64,000 nt of DNA from Legionellales bacterium (GTDB taxonomy: Bacteria > Pseudomonadota > Gammaproteobacteria > Legionellales > Legionellaceae). The translations under genes were made by a program, and so were the position numbers. The notes beneath the pieces were generated by a model that saw only the letters and a program-made list of their open reading frames with translations, made no database searches and was not told the DNA's origin. Below are positions 18,276 through 27,114 of this stretch, piece after piece. Numbering within the stretch: the stretch's first letter is position 1; every line of letters starts with the position of its first letter. The DNA lies in assembly GCA_027449905.1 (NCBI GenBank), contig DAIDKT010000060.1:1-64000 (forward strand). Direction: 5' to 3'.

Positions 18276-19537
18276 TGCTAGCGTTGGTCGACTGTAATAA
18301 CTTTTATGCCAGTTGCGAACGCTTGTTTCGCCCTGATCTCGCAGATCAATCAATTCTGATACTGTCCAATAATGATGGTTGTATTATTGCGCGCTCAAAT
18401 GAAGCAAAAGCCTTGGGATTGAAAATGGGGGAGCCATTTTTTAAAGTAAGGGCATTATGTAAACAACATCAAGTAAACGTTTTTTCATCTAATTATACAT
18501 TATATGGTGATTTATCTGATCGCGTGATGCGAGTAATTCAAGATAGCTGGCCGCAAGCCGAGATTTATTCGATTGACGAAGCTTTTTTAGATTTATCGAC
18601 CATGTCGCCTGATCTGATCGATAAGTTTTGTATGAAGCTTCAGCAGAATATTCTGCAATATACCGGCATACCTACATCGATTGGAATTGGACCGACTAAA
18701 ACGTTGGCTAAATTAGCAAATCATACTGCAAAAAATAAATTGTCAATCCCGGTATTTAATATAACCAATCAACGTGATTGGCTTGATAAAATTGCAGTTG
18801 GTGATGTTTGGGGGGTGGGTCATCAAGGTGTGAAAAAATTCAATTCGATGGGCATTCATACAGCCAAGGATTTGACGCATTTAGATTATCGGCTGGCAAG
18901 AAAAAAGTTTGGTGTCAGTTTGTTGCGTACCATCATGGAGCTGAATGGTCAACCTTGCTTGTCAGTGCTAGATACGGATGATGTAAAAAAATCCATTATA
19001 TCTTCCTGCTCTTTTGGCGCATTACAAACTGATTATCAAGCTTTAACAGAGGCGATCAGCTTTCATTGTGCGACTGCATGGGGCAAGTTGAGAAAACATG
19101 AGTTACGAACCCAACATCTATCGATTTTTATCAGGTCGAACCCATTTAGACAGGATTTGGAAGGATACACCAATTCAGTTGGTTTTCGGTTGATTCACCG
19201 CTCTGATGACATACGTTATTTGACGCGAGCAGCGCTTTTGTGTTTAAAGCAAATATATAAGCCTGGAATTTATTATCATAAGTGCGGTGTTATATTTACT
19301 GATTTGGTGCACCGAAATCAACAGCAGTTGAATTTATTTGATTCAATTTCTCCAGCGGAGCAACTAAAGTCCTGTCAAGTGATGGCATTGATGGATAGTA
19401 TTAATGAGAAATATGGACAACGCACTATTCGATTGGCGGCGGAAGGGGTACAACAAAGCTGGTTGATGAAGCGAAAAATAAAAACCCCCAATTATACAAC
19501 TCGCTGGTCAGATTTACCCATAGTTTACGCACGATAG
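18275..19537 (+). CDS. umuC: DNA polymerase V catalytic subunit UmuC
   Basis: UmuC is a Y-family translesion polymerase. The 420-aa product has the metal ligands Asp6 (LVDCNNFYASCERLF) and Asp101-Glu102 (SIDEAFLDL), the same numbering as E. coli UmuC. Helix-hairpin-helix residues around 180-210 (GDVWGVGHQGVKKFNSMG) and the C-terminal DUF4113-type region (QLNLFDSISPAEQLKSCQVM, ending SWLMKRK) are present. It is intact and coupled to umuD by TAATG overlap. Confidence 0.95.
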   Translation: MLALVDCNNFYASCERLFRPDLADQSILILSNNDGCIIARSNEAKALGLKMGEPFFKVRALCKQHQVNVFSSNYTLYGDLSDRVMRVIQDSWPQAEIYSIDEAFLDLSTMSPDLIDKFCMKLQQNILQYTGIPTSIGIGPTKTLAKLANHTAKNKLSIPVFNITNQRDWLDKIAVGDVWGVGHQGVKKFNSMGIHTAKDLTHLDYRLARKKFGVSLLRTIMELNGQPCLSVLDTDDVKKSIISSCSFGALQTDYQALTEAISFHCATAWGKLRKHELRTQHLSIFIRSNPFRQDLEGYTNSVGFRLIHRSDDIRYLTRAALLCLKQIYKPGIYYHKCGVIFTDLVHRNQQQLNLFDSISPAEQLKSCQVMALMDSINEKYGQRTIRLAAEGVQQSWLMKRKIKTPNYTTRWSDLPIVYAR

Positions 19538-19602
19538 CAGTAGCCTTCCCATATGAAGCATGATAGCATGGCCAGATATATACCAAATAAACGCCAACAT
19601 TT

Positions 19603-20817
19603 GTGATCAGTCAAAACTTTATAACGCCACCGACAATAAAGCATATCGGATTTGATATTTCTCAGACTGGATCGAACAAAGCGGGATGTGGTTTTTACGC
19701 CCATGCTTTGATTCAATCTATGATAAAAATTTCCCCCACCACGCTATTTTCACTTTATCCAACTTTTGGTGACTTTTATTTTGATCGGTTTATGCCGACT
19801 CGAAATCCATATAAAAAGGGAAAATACGGTCCGCGCTATGTTTCCCGGCAAAAATCAGACAATTTTTGGCGACAGGACCTTTTGGAAGACAAGTTGCAGC
19901 TACCTGATATTATTCATGCCAATAATTTTTGGTGCCCTATGCAGTTAAAATCCAGTCGCCTGATTTATACCTTTTATGATATGGGATTTGTTGTAGACCC
20001 TAGTTGGACAACTGAAACCAATCGTTTGGGCTGCTATCAAGGTGTGTTTCGGGCATCACTTTTTGCCGATTGGATCGTTGCGATATCTAAGGCATCTCGG
20101 GAGCATTTTTTAGAAATTTTCCCCCATTTCCCCCAGGACAGAATACGTGTAATTTATCCCTGCTCAAGATTTGCTGATATGACAATGATTGGAAGCCGCC
20201 CTAAATCTTTAGTTGGTGTTTCTGAGAATGAATTCTGGCTTTCAGTTGGTACGATGGAGCCACGAAAAAACCAAAAGCGTCTCGTCGACGCCTATGTTCG
20301 ATATCTTCAACTCGCAGGTAAACCGATGCCACTTGTCTTTGCGGGTGGCAAAGGTTGGTTGATGGATGATTTTAAAAGACAGATTCAGTCGTTAGGGTTC
20401 GAAGCAAATATCATCATGACAGGATATGTTTCTGATGAGGAGCTCATTTGGCTCTATCGCAATTGCTATGCGAGTCTTTATCCTTCTTTATTTGAGGGAT
20501 TTGGCTTGCCGGTACTAGAGGGCATGCAATTTGGTGCACCGACCATCACGTCAAAAACCTCTTCAATTCCCGAAGTAGCCGGGAGTGCAGCGGTGTTACT
20601 TGATCCACTTGATATAGAAAGTTGGGCGCAAACGATGCTGTTACTGTCTGGCCAACCGCTTGAGCGGGAGCGTATGAAATTGGCCTCAATCGCACAAGCT
20701 CATCAATTTGATTGGGCTCAAAGTGCTACATCATTACTACAGTTATATGCTGATGCAATGGCTGTGCCAAAAAGAACGATAGAGAGTCAAATAAAACGGA
20801 GCTCTATTTTCGTATAA
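19603..20817 (+). CDS. Glycosyltransferase, GT4 family
   Basis: The 404-aa product is a GT-B glycosyltransferase of the GT4 (glycosyl transferase group 1) type. The N-terminal domain is acceptor-binding. The C-terminal domain begins near 207 with LSVGTMEPRKNQKRLVDAY and includes FEGFGLPVLEGMQFGAPTIT (residues 300-319) with the donor-binding EGFGLPxxE motif, then SIPEVAGSAAVLLDP. It most likely adds a sugar to a surface glycan or O-antigen, with donor unknown. The start is GTG 19603, with no clear Shine-Dalgarno. A perfect hairpin follows 3 bp after the stop. Confidence 0.83.
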   Translation: MISQNFITPPTIKHIGFDISQTGSNKAGCGFYAHALIQSMIKISPTTLFSLYPTFGDFYFDRFMPTRNPYKKGKYGPRYVSRQKSDNFWRQDLLEDKLQLPDIIHANNFWCPMQLKSSRLIYTFYDMGFVVDPSWTTETNRLGCYQGVFRASLFADWIVAISKASREHFLEIFPHFPQDRIRVIYPCSRFADMTMIGSRPKSLVGVSENEFWLSVGTMEPRKNQKRLVDAYVRYLQLAGKPMPLVFAGGKGWLMDDFKRQIQSLGFEANIIMTGYVSDEELIWLYRNCYASLYPSLFEGFGLPVLEGMQFGAPTITSKTSSIPEVAGSAAVLLDPLDIESWAQTMLLLSGQPLERERMKLASIAQAHQFDWAQSATSLLQLYADAMAVPKRTIESQIKRSSIFV

Positions 20818-20820
20818 GGG

Positions 20821-20859
20821 CTAGGTCAGCGATCGATTTTTAATCGATCGCTGACCTAG
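20821..20859. repeat. Perfect 39-bp hairpin after the glycosyltransferase gene
   Basis: Two exact 18-bp arms (20821-20838 and 20842-20859) starting CTAGGTCAGCGATCG are separated by TTT. It begins 3 bp after the stop codon at 20817. There is no T-tract on either side, so it is not a standard intrinsic terminator, although the stem could still slow RNA polymerase or protect the mRNA 3' end. Each arm carries GATC sites. The remaining sequence to 21092 shows no gene. Confidence 0.75.
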
Positions 20860-21092
20860 ATCTGGTTTCTCAAAAGCTTGTAAATCTGTGCGGCTCATTG
20901 TAAATTAATCCAAGACTTTCCTGACATTCAGCGAGGAGAGGAGTCGTTGGTGACCGGCTCTCATTTATTTTTTAAAGTGTTATTTTTTTAGTTACTATTC
21001 AGCATCGTTCAACCGGTACTCAAATCTGACGTTTCGCCGGGCGTCAAGATTTGTGGTGAATAGATACATTTTTTATTGCAAGGAATGATGAA

Positions 21093-21623
21093 ATGATATT
21101 TAGGGATATCAAGAAACGAAAGCTTTATGCGCATAATATTCGAAATCAAATTAACCGGGTGATTTTCATCAGTCGTTGGCTACAAGCACCCATGTACCTG
21201 GGTTTAATTTTTATTTTAGCTGCTTATGCCTATCGATTTATACTTGCGCTATTAGAGCTCATTACTCATCTGCATGCCAGTTCTGATAGTCAAATGATGC
21301 TTGAAGTGTTAGAGTTAATTGACGTTGTGATGATTGCAAATTTGTTAATCATGGTCATCATGGGCGGATATGAAAACTTTGTATCAAATCTTGATTTGGA
21401 AAAACATCCCGATCAGCCTGAATGGCTTAATCATCTTGATACGGGAACGATGAAGGTCAAATTAGCTTTAGGATTAATCGGTGTCTCATCTATTGACCTA
21501 TTGCGCACATTTATTGACCCTTCCCAGTACACGAACAACGCAGTAGGTTGGCAAGTGGCTATTCATCTGACACTACTGATTTCGGCGTTGAGTATTGCCT
21601 TCGTCAATCGTTTACTTAGATAA
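21093..21623 (+). CDS. UPF0114 family membrane protein (YqhA-like)
   Basis: The 176-aa product matches the UPF0114/YqhA family, inner-membrane proteins of unknown function. Family features seen are ISRWLQAPMYLGLIFILAAY (TM1, about 27-48), LIDVVMIANLLIMVIMGGYE (TM2, about 90-110), the NHLDTGTMKVKLALGLIGVSSIDLL region, and a last TM near 150-170. AAGGAATG upstream is the likely ribosome-binding site. It stands alone between repeats. Confidence 0.83.
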   Translation: MIFRDIKKRKLYAHNIRNQINRVIFISRWLQAPMYLGLIFILAAYAYRFILALLELITHLHASSDSQMMLEVLELIDVVMIANLLIMVIMGGYENFVSNLDLEKHPDQPEWLNHLDTGTMKVKLALGLIGVSSIDLLRTFIDPSQYTNNAVGWQVAIHLTLLISALSIAFVNRLLR

Positions 21624-21642
21624 TCTACCTCAAAAGGCTACT

Positions 21643-21829
21643 GCCTCGTCAACATGAAATCTTGGGGGTTAACATCTGATCTTGCATTCATCTTTAAACG
21701 ATTTTATTAGGCAAAAATACTCGAATTAGCCCTGCTAGTCCGGCGCTTTTTGCCTAACCTAATAAAATCCTTTAAATCTGAACGCAATCTAAGCGCCAAC
21801 CCCAAGATTTAACGTTGACGAGGCACCAG
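21643..21829. mobile_element. MITE-like palindromic element with GCCTCGTCAAC ends
   Basis: Perfect 11-bp terminal inverted repeats (GCCTCGTCAAC, 21643-21653; GTTGACGAGGC, 21814-21824) are extended by further imperfect pairing. AATCTTGGGG pairs with CCCCAAGATT, TTTTATTAGG with CCTAATAAAA, and GGCAAAAA with TTTTTGCC. The whole 180-190 bp could fold into one long hairpin. It has no open frame, so any movement would rely on a transposase elsewhere. An end-only copy lies at 16342-16359. Confidence 0.7.
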
Positions 21830-21865
21830 TACAACGTTTCACTCATTTTGTTCCGTGCTATCAAC
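21827..21865. repeat. Partial TAGTACAACGTTTCACT-family end
   Basis: CAGTACAACGTTTCACTCA followed by TTTTGTTCCGTGCTATC matches the ends of the elements at 37545 and 46258-46445. It directly abuts the previous palindrome and runs up to the stop codon of the minus-strand epimerase gene (stop 21866-21868). I see only one end, so it is a fragment. Confidence 0.5.
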
Positions 21866-22804
21866 TTATACATTGCTATACTGCGTATTTTTCATCATGA
21901 CATAACCTTTGATGAGCTCGGAAATGCCAGCATCCAATGACATCATTGGTTTAAATCCGGTTGACTCGATTTTAGCATTTGAGACAACATAATTGCGTTG
22001 ATCCGGATCGACACCAACTGGCGCATCAATGACCACAAAGTCAGGCAGTTGTTTTTGAATTCGTTCACATAGTTCTTTTTTGGAAACATTGGCATCTGAT
22101 AGGCCCACATTGTAGATTTGACCTTTCATGTGATCAAAATTATCAATACCATGTTGAAACACTCTAGATACATCTCGCACATGGATATAATTACGTTTAA
22201 ATGAACTTTCGAATAATACAATAAACCGATCATGAACCGCTCGATAGGTAAAATCATTCACCAGCAAGTCAATGCGCATACGGGGAGACATACCGAATAC
22301 GGTGGCTAATCTAAAGCTGATGGCATTTTCACGCTCCATTAAAATTTGTTCGACCTTCACTTTTTCTTTGGCATAAAGTGAAATCGGGCGAAGGGGCGAC
22401 TCCTCTGTACAGAAGTTATTTTCGCCGCCTGTCCCATAAGCGCTATTGGTGGTTGGCATTAAAACACGTTGCTCTTTTGACATTAATTTTAACATCAACA
22501 TGATGGCGTCGTGATTGATAGTCGTGGCACCAACTGGGTCGATATTGCAAAGGGGAGCACCAACCAGCGCTGCTAAAGGAATCACAATATCAGCTTCTTT
22601 CAATAACGGCGCGATCGTACTTTCGACTCGGATATCGCCCTTTACAATTTTGAAACCGGCATGATGACATACATGGTGCAAGCTTGTTTGTTTGAACATA
22701 AAGTTATCGAGAACGGTGACTTTGTGTCCTTGGCTCAATAGGTCTGGAACCAACGTTGAGCCTAGATAACCGGCGCCGCCGGTGACGAGAATGTGATAAC
22801 TCAT
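21866..22804 (-). CDS. NAD-dependent epimerase/dehydratase (extended SDR)
   Basis: The 312-aa product has the Rossmann motif ILVTGGAGYLGSTLVPDLL (residues 5-23), VIPLAALVGAP, a TTNSAYG catalytic Ser/Thr region and the YxxxK pair in SLYAKEKVKVE. It is a sugar-nucleotide epimerase or dehydratase. The sequence does not let me assign the substrate. GAGGT precedes the ATG on the minus strand. It is adjacent to, and reads with, the GmhA-like gene (80 bp gap), which suggests a role in a heptose or other surface-sugar pathway. Confidence 0.8.
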   Translation of the reverse strand: MSYHILVTGGAGYLGSTLVPDLLSQGHKVTVLDNFMFKQTSLHHVCHHAGFKIVKGDIRVESTIAPLLKEADIVIPLAALVGAPLCNIDPVGATTINHDAIMLMLKLMSKEQRVLMPTTNSAYGTGGENNFCTEESPLRPISLYAKEKVKVEQILMERENAISFRLATVFGMSPRMRIDLLVNDFTYRAVHDRFIVLFESSFKRNYIHVRDVSRVFQHGIDNFDHMKGQIYNVGLSDANVSKKELCERIQKQLPDFVVIDAPVGVDPDQRNYVVSNAKIESTGFKPMMSLDAGISELIKGYVMMKNTQYSNV

Positions 22805-22884
22805 AGAAAATACCTCGGTTTTAATGGATGATGTTGCCTAATTTAAAAAAAAGTATCAAAAGTTGGCGATTAGGTTCAATTTTA

Positions 22885-23490
22885 TCAAGCCGATAATGAC
22901 GAAACCGCCTCGCCAAAAATAGCTTTTTCTACCAACTCACAGAGCGTGTGGGACAGCATGATATGTAGTTCTTGAATAGTGCTGGTTGCCAGACCGGGGG
23001 CTACAATACAAAAATCAGCCAAGCTCTTGGCCTTTCCGCCATCTCGTCCCGAAAACACAACACTGGGTATCCCAATCGCACGGCAGGTATTGAGTGCGTT
23101 GAGAATGTTTGGTGATTGCCCGGAGGTGGTGATACCTAAAAAAATATCTTTTATTGTGGCTTTTGCGGTGAGCTGTCTAGAAAAAATGAAATCATAACCA
23201 TAATCATTGCCAATAGCGGTTAAAATAGAGCTGTCTACGGTCAATGCTTCTGCTGGCAGCGGAGCACGGTCTTTGGCCAGCTTGCTTACAAACTCTGCTG
23301 CCAAGTGCTGAGCGTCTGCGGCAGATCCACCATTGCCGGCGATATATAAACGACCACCTTGTTTATAACGATCGATGATGGTTTGCACAGCCTCTTGATA
23401 TTCAGTCAAGCTATCAACATCTTGAAGTAATTGATGTTTTGCTAAAACCGATAACTCTATATTGTCCCTTAATTGCTGAATTATATCCAT
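22885..23490 (-). CDS. gmhA: Phosphoheptose isomerase-like SIS-domain protein
   Basis: GmhA converts sedoheptulose 7-phosphate to D-glycero-D-manno-heptose 7-phosphate, the first step of LPS-core heptose synthesis. The 201-aa product has GGRLYIAGNGGSAADAQHLA (residues 46-65), AIGNDYGYDFIFSRQL and the phosphate-binding GITTSGQSPNIL, all typical of the family. It lies upstream of the epimerase on the minus strand. GmhA paralogues also serve GDP-heptose capsule routes, so the exact pathway is open. Confidence 0.83.
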   Translation of the reverse strand: MDIIQQLRDNIELSVLAKHQLLQDVDSLTEYQEAVQTIIDRYKQGGRLYIAGNGGSAADAQHLAAEFVSKLAKDRAPLPAEALTVDSSILTAIGNDYGYDFIFSRQLTAKATIKDIFLGITTSGQSPNILNALNTCRAIGIPSVVFSGRDGGKAKSLADFCIVAPGLATSTIQELHIMLSHTLCELVEKAIFGEAVSSLSA

Positions 23491-23873
23491 TTTTCTTCTT
23501 GTCTAGAATCTTAAATTCGCAAGTTGAGTACTTAAGCATATTGGCTGCTATTATAAGGATTGAATTGTCGAATTTAGGATGGTAATTTGAAAATCGAAGT
23601 GAATTTCATCCTTTTCACGATCATAATCGATTCTAATCCTTTAAGAAAGTGTTTTTACCAGTCCTTCAAAAAGATGATCCTAAAAAACACAGTTAATTCT
23701 ACTACGACTCGATTACGTTTTTTAGGATGGTTGTTTGGGGCGGGAATTTCTAACGAGGCGTCAACATCTGGATTGTCAATTCTTGATGAATGACACGTCC
23801 ATCGCTGGCTGTATTTATGTATTTAAACTGATAAAATCAGGACGCCGTCGGCAGCTAATTATGAGAGTGGGCT
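23491..23873. other. 383-bp intergenic region with an inverted repeat
   Basis: This divergent gap between gmhA and coaBC has no convincing gene. A 68-codon frame at 23587-23793 has poor composition and no recognisable motif. It holds exact 12-bp inverted repeats ATCCTAAAAAAC (23677-23688) and GTTTTTTAGGAT (23717-23728) with a 28-bp loop. TTAGGATGGT occurs twice directly, at about 23575 and 23722. A GGCGTCAACATC stretch near 23757 resembles the palindrome-family ends. Promoters for both flanking genes should lie here, but none is clear. Confidence 0.4.
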
Positions 23874-25070
23874 ATGCAGGATTTTGAGAATAAAAAGATA
23901 GTGTTGGGTATTTGTGGTGGCATTGCTGCTTATAAATCGGCTTTTTTAGTTCGCGAATTGACGAATCTTGGCGCCACTGTTCGGGTGGTGATGACCGCAT
24001 CCGCAGAACAGTTTATTACTCCCCTGACATTGCAAGCATTGAGCGGACAGGCGGTACGGACCGAATTATGGGATTTTGAAGCGGAACGAGCCATGAGTCA
24101 TATTGAATTAGCGCGATGGGCTGATTATTTACTGATAGCGCCAGCCTCGGCTAATTGTCTGGCTAAAATGGCCCATGGTTTAGCAGATGATCTTTTATCC
24201 ACACTTTATCTGGTAACAGAAACTCCCGTGATTATTTGTCCAGCAATGAATCGCAGCATGTGGGCACATCCAGCAACCAAAGCGAATTGCCAGTTACTAA
24301 TGGATCGTGGGGTGATGATTGTGGGGCCAGGTGAGGGTTCACAAGCTTGTGGTGAATTTGGTTTGGGTCGAATGAGTGAAGTTGAGGACATTATAGATGC
24401 GTTGCGTCTATATCATGTCAGGCAGATCTTAGCCGGTCAAAAAATTTTAATCACAGCGGGGCCTACCCGAGAGATGCTTGACCCGGTGCGATACATGAGT
24501 AATCGAAGTTCGGGGAAAATGGGTTATGCCTTAGCACGCGCTGCGGTTATTGCAGGTGCTCAGGTTAGTTTAGTCAGTGGGCCTAGCGCATTAACTCCCC
24601 CCCCAGGCGTTTCTTTTTACCCAGTAAACTCAGCTCAAGACATGTATATTGCCGTTATGGATCAATTGACTCCAGGTATGATTTTTATTGGTGCGGCCGC
24701 AGTGGCTGATTATCAGTTCATTGAGTCAGCATCCGAAAAAATTAAAAAACAAGACAGAGCCACCTTATCGTGGACCATGCAAAAAACACCAGATATTTTG
24801 ACGGCAGTCGTAACGAGTGGTCAATCATCTTTCGTGGTCGGTTTCGCAGCCGAATCCAACCAGGTGATTGAACATGCCCGCGAAAAGTTGGTGACTAAAA
24901 AATTAGACATGATCATTGCCAATCAGGTTGGAGATAACCTTGGTTTTGATTGTGATCAAAATCAAGTAACCATATTAAGCAAGCAAGATCAAATTGATTT
25001 TAAATTGATGCACAAAGTTCGTTTAGCTGGGAATATTATCCAATACTTGGCAAAAAAACTGAAAGATTAA
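23874..25070 (+). CDS. coaBC: Coenzyme A biosynthesis bifunctional protein CoaBC
   Basis: CoaBC couples 4'-phosphopantothenate to cysteine and decarboxylates the product. The 398-aa fusion has the N-terminal flavin-dependent decarboxylase (VLGICGGIAAYKSAFLVREL, IAPASANCLAKMAHGLADDL, the PAMNRSMW substrate clamp). The C-terminal ligase begins near 190 (TAGPTREMLDPVRYMSNRSSGKMG) and has FIGAAAVADY and VGFAAES. The first gene of a coaBC-dut-algC cluster conserved in many gammaproteobacteria. Confidence 0.96.
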   Translation: MQDFENKKIVLGICGGIAAYKSAFLVRELTNLGATVRVVMTASAEQFITPLTLQALSGQAVRTELWDFEAERAMSHIELARWADYLLIAPASANCLAKMAHGLADDLLSTLYLVTETPVIICPAMNRSMWAHPATKANCQLLMDRGVMIVGPGEGSQACGEFGLGRMSEVEDIIDALRLYHVRQILAGQKILITAGPTREMLDPVRYMSNRSSGKMGYALARAAVIAGAQVSLVSGPSALTPPPGVSFYPVNSAQDMYIAVMDQLTPGMIFIGAAAVADYQFIESASEKIKKQDRATLSWTMQKTPDILTAVVTSGQSSFVVGFAAESNQVIEHAREKLVTKKLDMIIANQVGDNLGFDCDQNQVTILSKQDQIDFKLMHKVRLAGNIIQYLAKKLKD

Positions 25071-25186
25071 GGGCCATTTCGCAACAAAAGTTGCTGTTTG
25101 ATTTACAGAGAAACAGACCCTAAACTGATTGCAATTTTTTAAATAAATCGGCAGAATATCGCTCATTAAATATGAAAGGGATACCA

Positions 25187-25645
25187 ATGCCTTTATCTAT
25201 CAAAATTAAATTACTTGATCCGCGAGTTGGTCAGACAATTGAGCTGCCTCAATATGCCACGCCTGGCTCTGCTGGTCTTGATTTACGTGTTTGTATCGAT
25301 GAGCCAATTCAGATTGGGCCTCAAGAAACAGTTCTGTTGCCAACAGGATTAGCTATTCACATAGCAGACCCTTATGTGGCTGCCGTGATATTACCTCGAT
25401 CCGGCTTGGGACATAAGCACGGAATTGTATTAGGTAATTTGGTAGGGCTGATTGATGCTGATTACCAAGGGGAGCTGAAAATCTCTTGTTGGAATAGAAA
25501 TGTAGAACATTTTACAGTACAACCCGGTGAAAGGATTGCGCAACTGGTTTTTCTGCCGATTATTCGGGCTGAGTTTGCCCTGGTCGATTCTTTTTCAGAG
25601 ACCAGTCGCGGTGAAGGCGGATTTGGCAGTTCAGGGAGGGCATGA
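25187..25645 (+). CDS. dut: dUTP pyrophosphatase
   Basis: Dut hydrolyses dUTP to dUMP, keeping uracil out of DNA. The 152-aa trimeric-type enzyme shows motif 1 [13 protein letters not shown], motif 2 [11 protein letters not shown], motif 3 [17 protein letters not shown], motif 4 [10 protein letters not shown] and motif 5 [11 protein letters not shown]. The in-frame ATG at 25172 would add five residues. AAAGGG upstream and family length favour 25187. It overlaps the next gene's first ATG. Confidence 0.96.
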   Translation: MPLSIKIKLLDPRVGQTIELPQYATPGSAGLDLRVCIDEPIQIGPQETVLLPTGLAIHIADPYVAAVILPRSGLGHKHGIVLGNLVGLIDADYQGELKISCWNRNVEHFTVQPGERIAQLVFLPIIRAEFALVDSFSETSRGEGGFGSSGRA

Positions 25646-27033
25646 TGGCTTATCTGGCACAACCAATTGATCGCAGTGTATTTCGTGCTTATGATATTCG
25701 CGGTATTGTTGGTACCCAATTGGATGAAAATGCTTTTTACAGTATTGCTAAGGCAATTAGTTTTCGTCTGCGTGAGTTGAATCGATCCAGCGTTTTGGTT
25801 GCGCGTGACGGTCGTTTAACCAGTGACGCATTCGCTAAAGCCTTGATTAGCGGTTTATTAGATAGCGGCATAGATGTGGTTGATTTAGGGGCTGTGCCGA
25901 CACCCGTTGTTTACTATGCTACCTGTGTTTATGGGATTGATAGTGGATTGATGATAACGGGAAGTCATAATCCAGCTGAATATAATGGAATTAAAATGGT
26001 GCTAGCGGGCACAACACTAGCCCAAGAACACATTCAACAACTATTTGATATTGTCACCGCAGGTTCATTTCTCTCTGGGCAAGGACATTATCAGCAGTTT
26101 GATATATTACCTGGCTATACGGACCGTATTTTGAGTGATATCAAATTGAGTCGACCATTAAAAATAGTGGTGGATTGTGGCAATGGGATTTCAAGCGTGA
26201 TAGCGCCGTTGGTTTTTCGTGAATTAGGTTGTGAGGTTATCGAGTTATACTGCGATGTTGATGGGCGTTTTCCCAATCATCATCCAGATCCAACCATCGA
26301 AGCCAATTTGATGGATTTGAAAGAGATGGTGATACACCACCAGGCAGATATTGGTTTGGCATTCGATGGAGATGGCGATCGTTTGGGCCTTTTAACGAAT
26401 TTAGGCGAGTTAATCTGGCCTGATCGATTGCTAATGTACTATGTTCCTCATGTCATGAAACATCATCCGGGTGAAGCGATTGTTTATGATGTGAAATGTT
26501 CCAGCCATTTGGCTCAGGTGATTCGCGCAGTGGGTGGCGTCCCAAGAATGTGTCCGACGGGTCATTCAATTGTTAAGCAAGTGATGAAAGACGAGCAAGC
26601 GGTGCTTGCTGGTGAGATGAGCGGACATATTTTCTTTAAAGATCGATGGTATGGTTTTGATGATGCGCTGTATAGCGCTTGTCGTTTGTTAGAGATTATG
26701 AGCCAAGCGACTGACTCTATTAGTGATCAATTTTTTAAAATCCCCAATAGCGTGAATACACCGGAAATTAAAATTCCGATTTTCGAGGAACATAAATTTT
26801 CTTTCATGCAAATATTCACCGAACAAGCTCGCTTTCCCAATGCGCAGCTGATTGCGATTGACGGTATTCGAGTCGAGTATCCTTATGGTTGGGGCTTGCT
26901 CCGCGCCTCAAATACAACCCCTTGTTTGGTCGCTCGCTTCGAAGCACAAGATGATGTTAGTTTGTCGCAAATTCAAGCTGATTTTAAAGCGCAGTTGTAT
27001 GAGATTGATAAAAATTTAATAATTCCTTTTTAA
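25645..27033 (+). CDS. algC: Phosphomannomutase/phosphoglucomutase (AlgC-type)
   Basis: This enzyme interconverts hexose 6- and 1-phosphates, feeding GDP-mannose and LPS precursors. The 462-aa product has FRAYDIRGIVG near the start, the phosphoserine loop MITGSHNPAEYNGIK (Ser about 107), the metal site AFDGDGDRLG (about 242), the sugar loop AGEMSGHIFF and a C-terminal phosphate-binding RASNTTPCLVARFEA. Tandem ATGs lie at 25642 and 25645, and the GGGAGGG spacing favours the second. It could supply mannose 1-phosphate for the Gmd-like enzyme. Confidence 0.93.
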   Translation: MAYLAQPIDRSVFRAYDIRGIVGTQLDENAFYSIAKAISFRLRELNRSSVLVARDGRLTSDAFAKALISGLLDSGIDVVDLGAVPTPVVYYATCVYGIDSGLMITGSHNPAEYNGIKMVLAGTTLAQEHIQQLFDIVTAGSFLSGQGHYQQFDILPGYTDRILSDIKLSRPLKIVVDCGNGISSVIAPLVFRELGCEVIELYCDVDGRFPNHHPDPTIEANLMDLKEMVIHHQADIGLAFDGDGDRLGLLTNLGELIWPDRLLMYYVPHVMKHHPGEAIVYDVKCSSHLAQVIRAVGGVPRMCPTGHSIVKQVMKDEQAVLAGEMSGHIFFKDRWYGFDDALYSACRLLEIMSQATDSISDQFFKIPNSVNTPEIKIPIFEEHKFSFMQIFTEQARFPNAQLIAIDGIRVEYPYGWGLLRASNTTPCLVARFEAQDDVSLSQIQADFKAQLYEIDKNLIIPF

Positions 27034-27114
27034 TTTGTTTGCGAGATCGAAAAATTATTGCTAAGCTTTCCGTGAAACATTCGTATCAGGGAGACGATAT
27101 AAGGTGAGTATTGA

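Noticed and set aside
23587-23793. 68-codon frame between gmhA and coaBC
   Set aside because: It crosses an exact inverted repeat, has low-complexity composition and no homologue I recognise.
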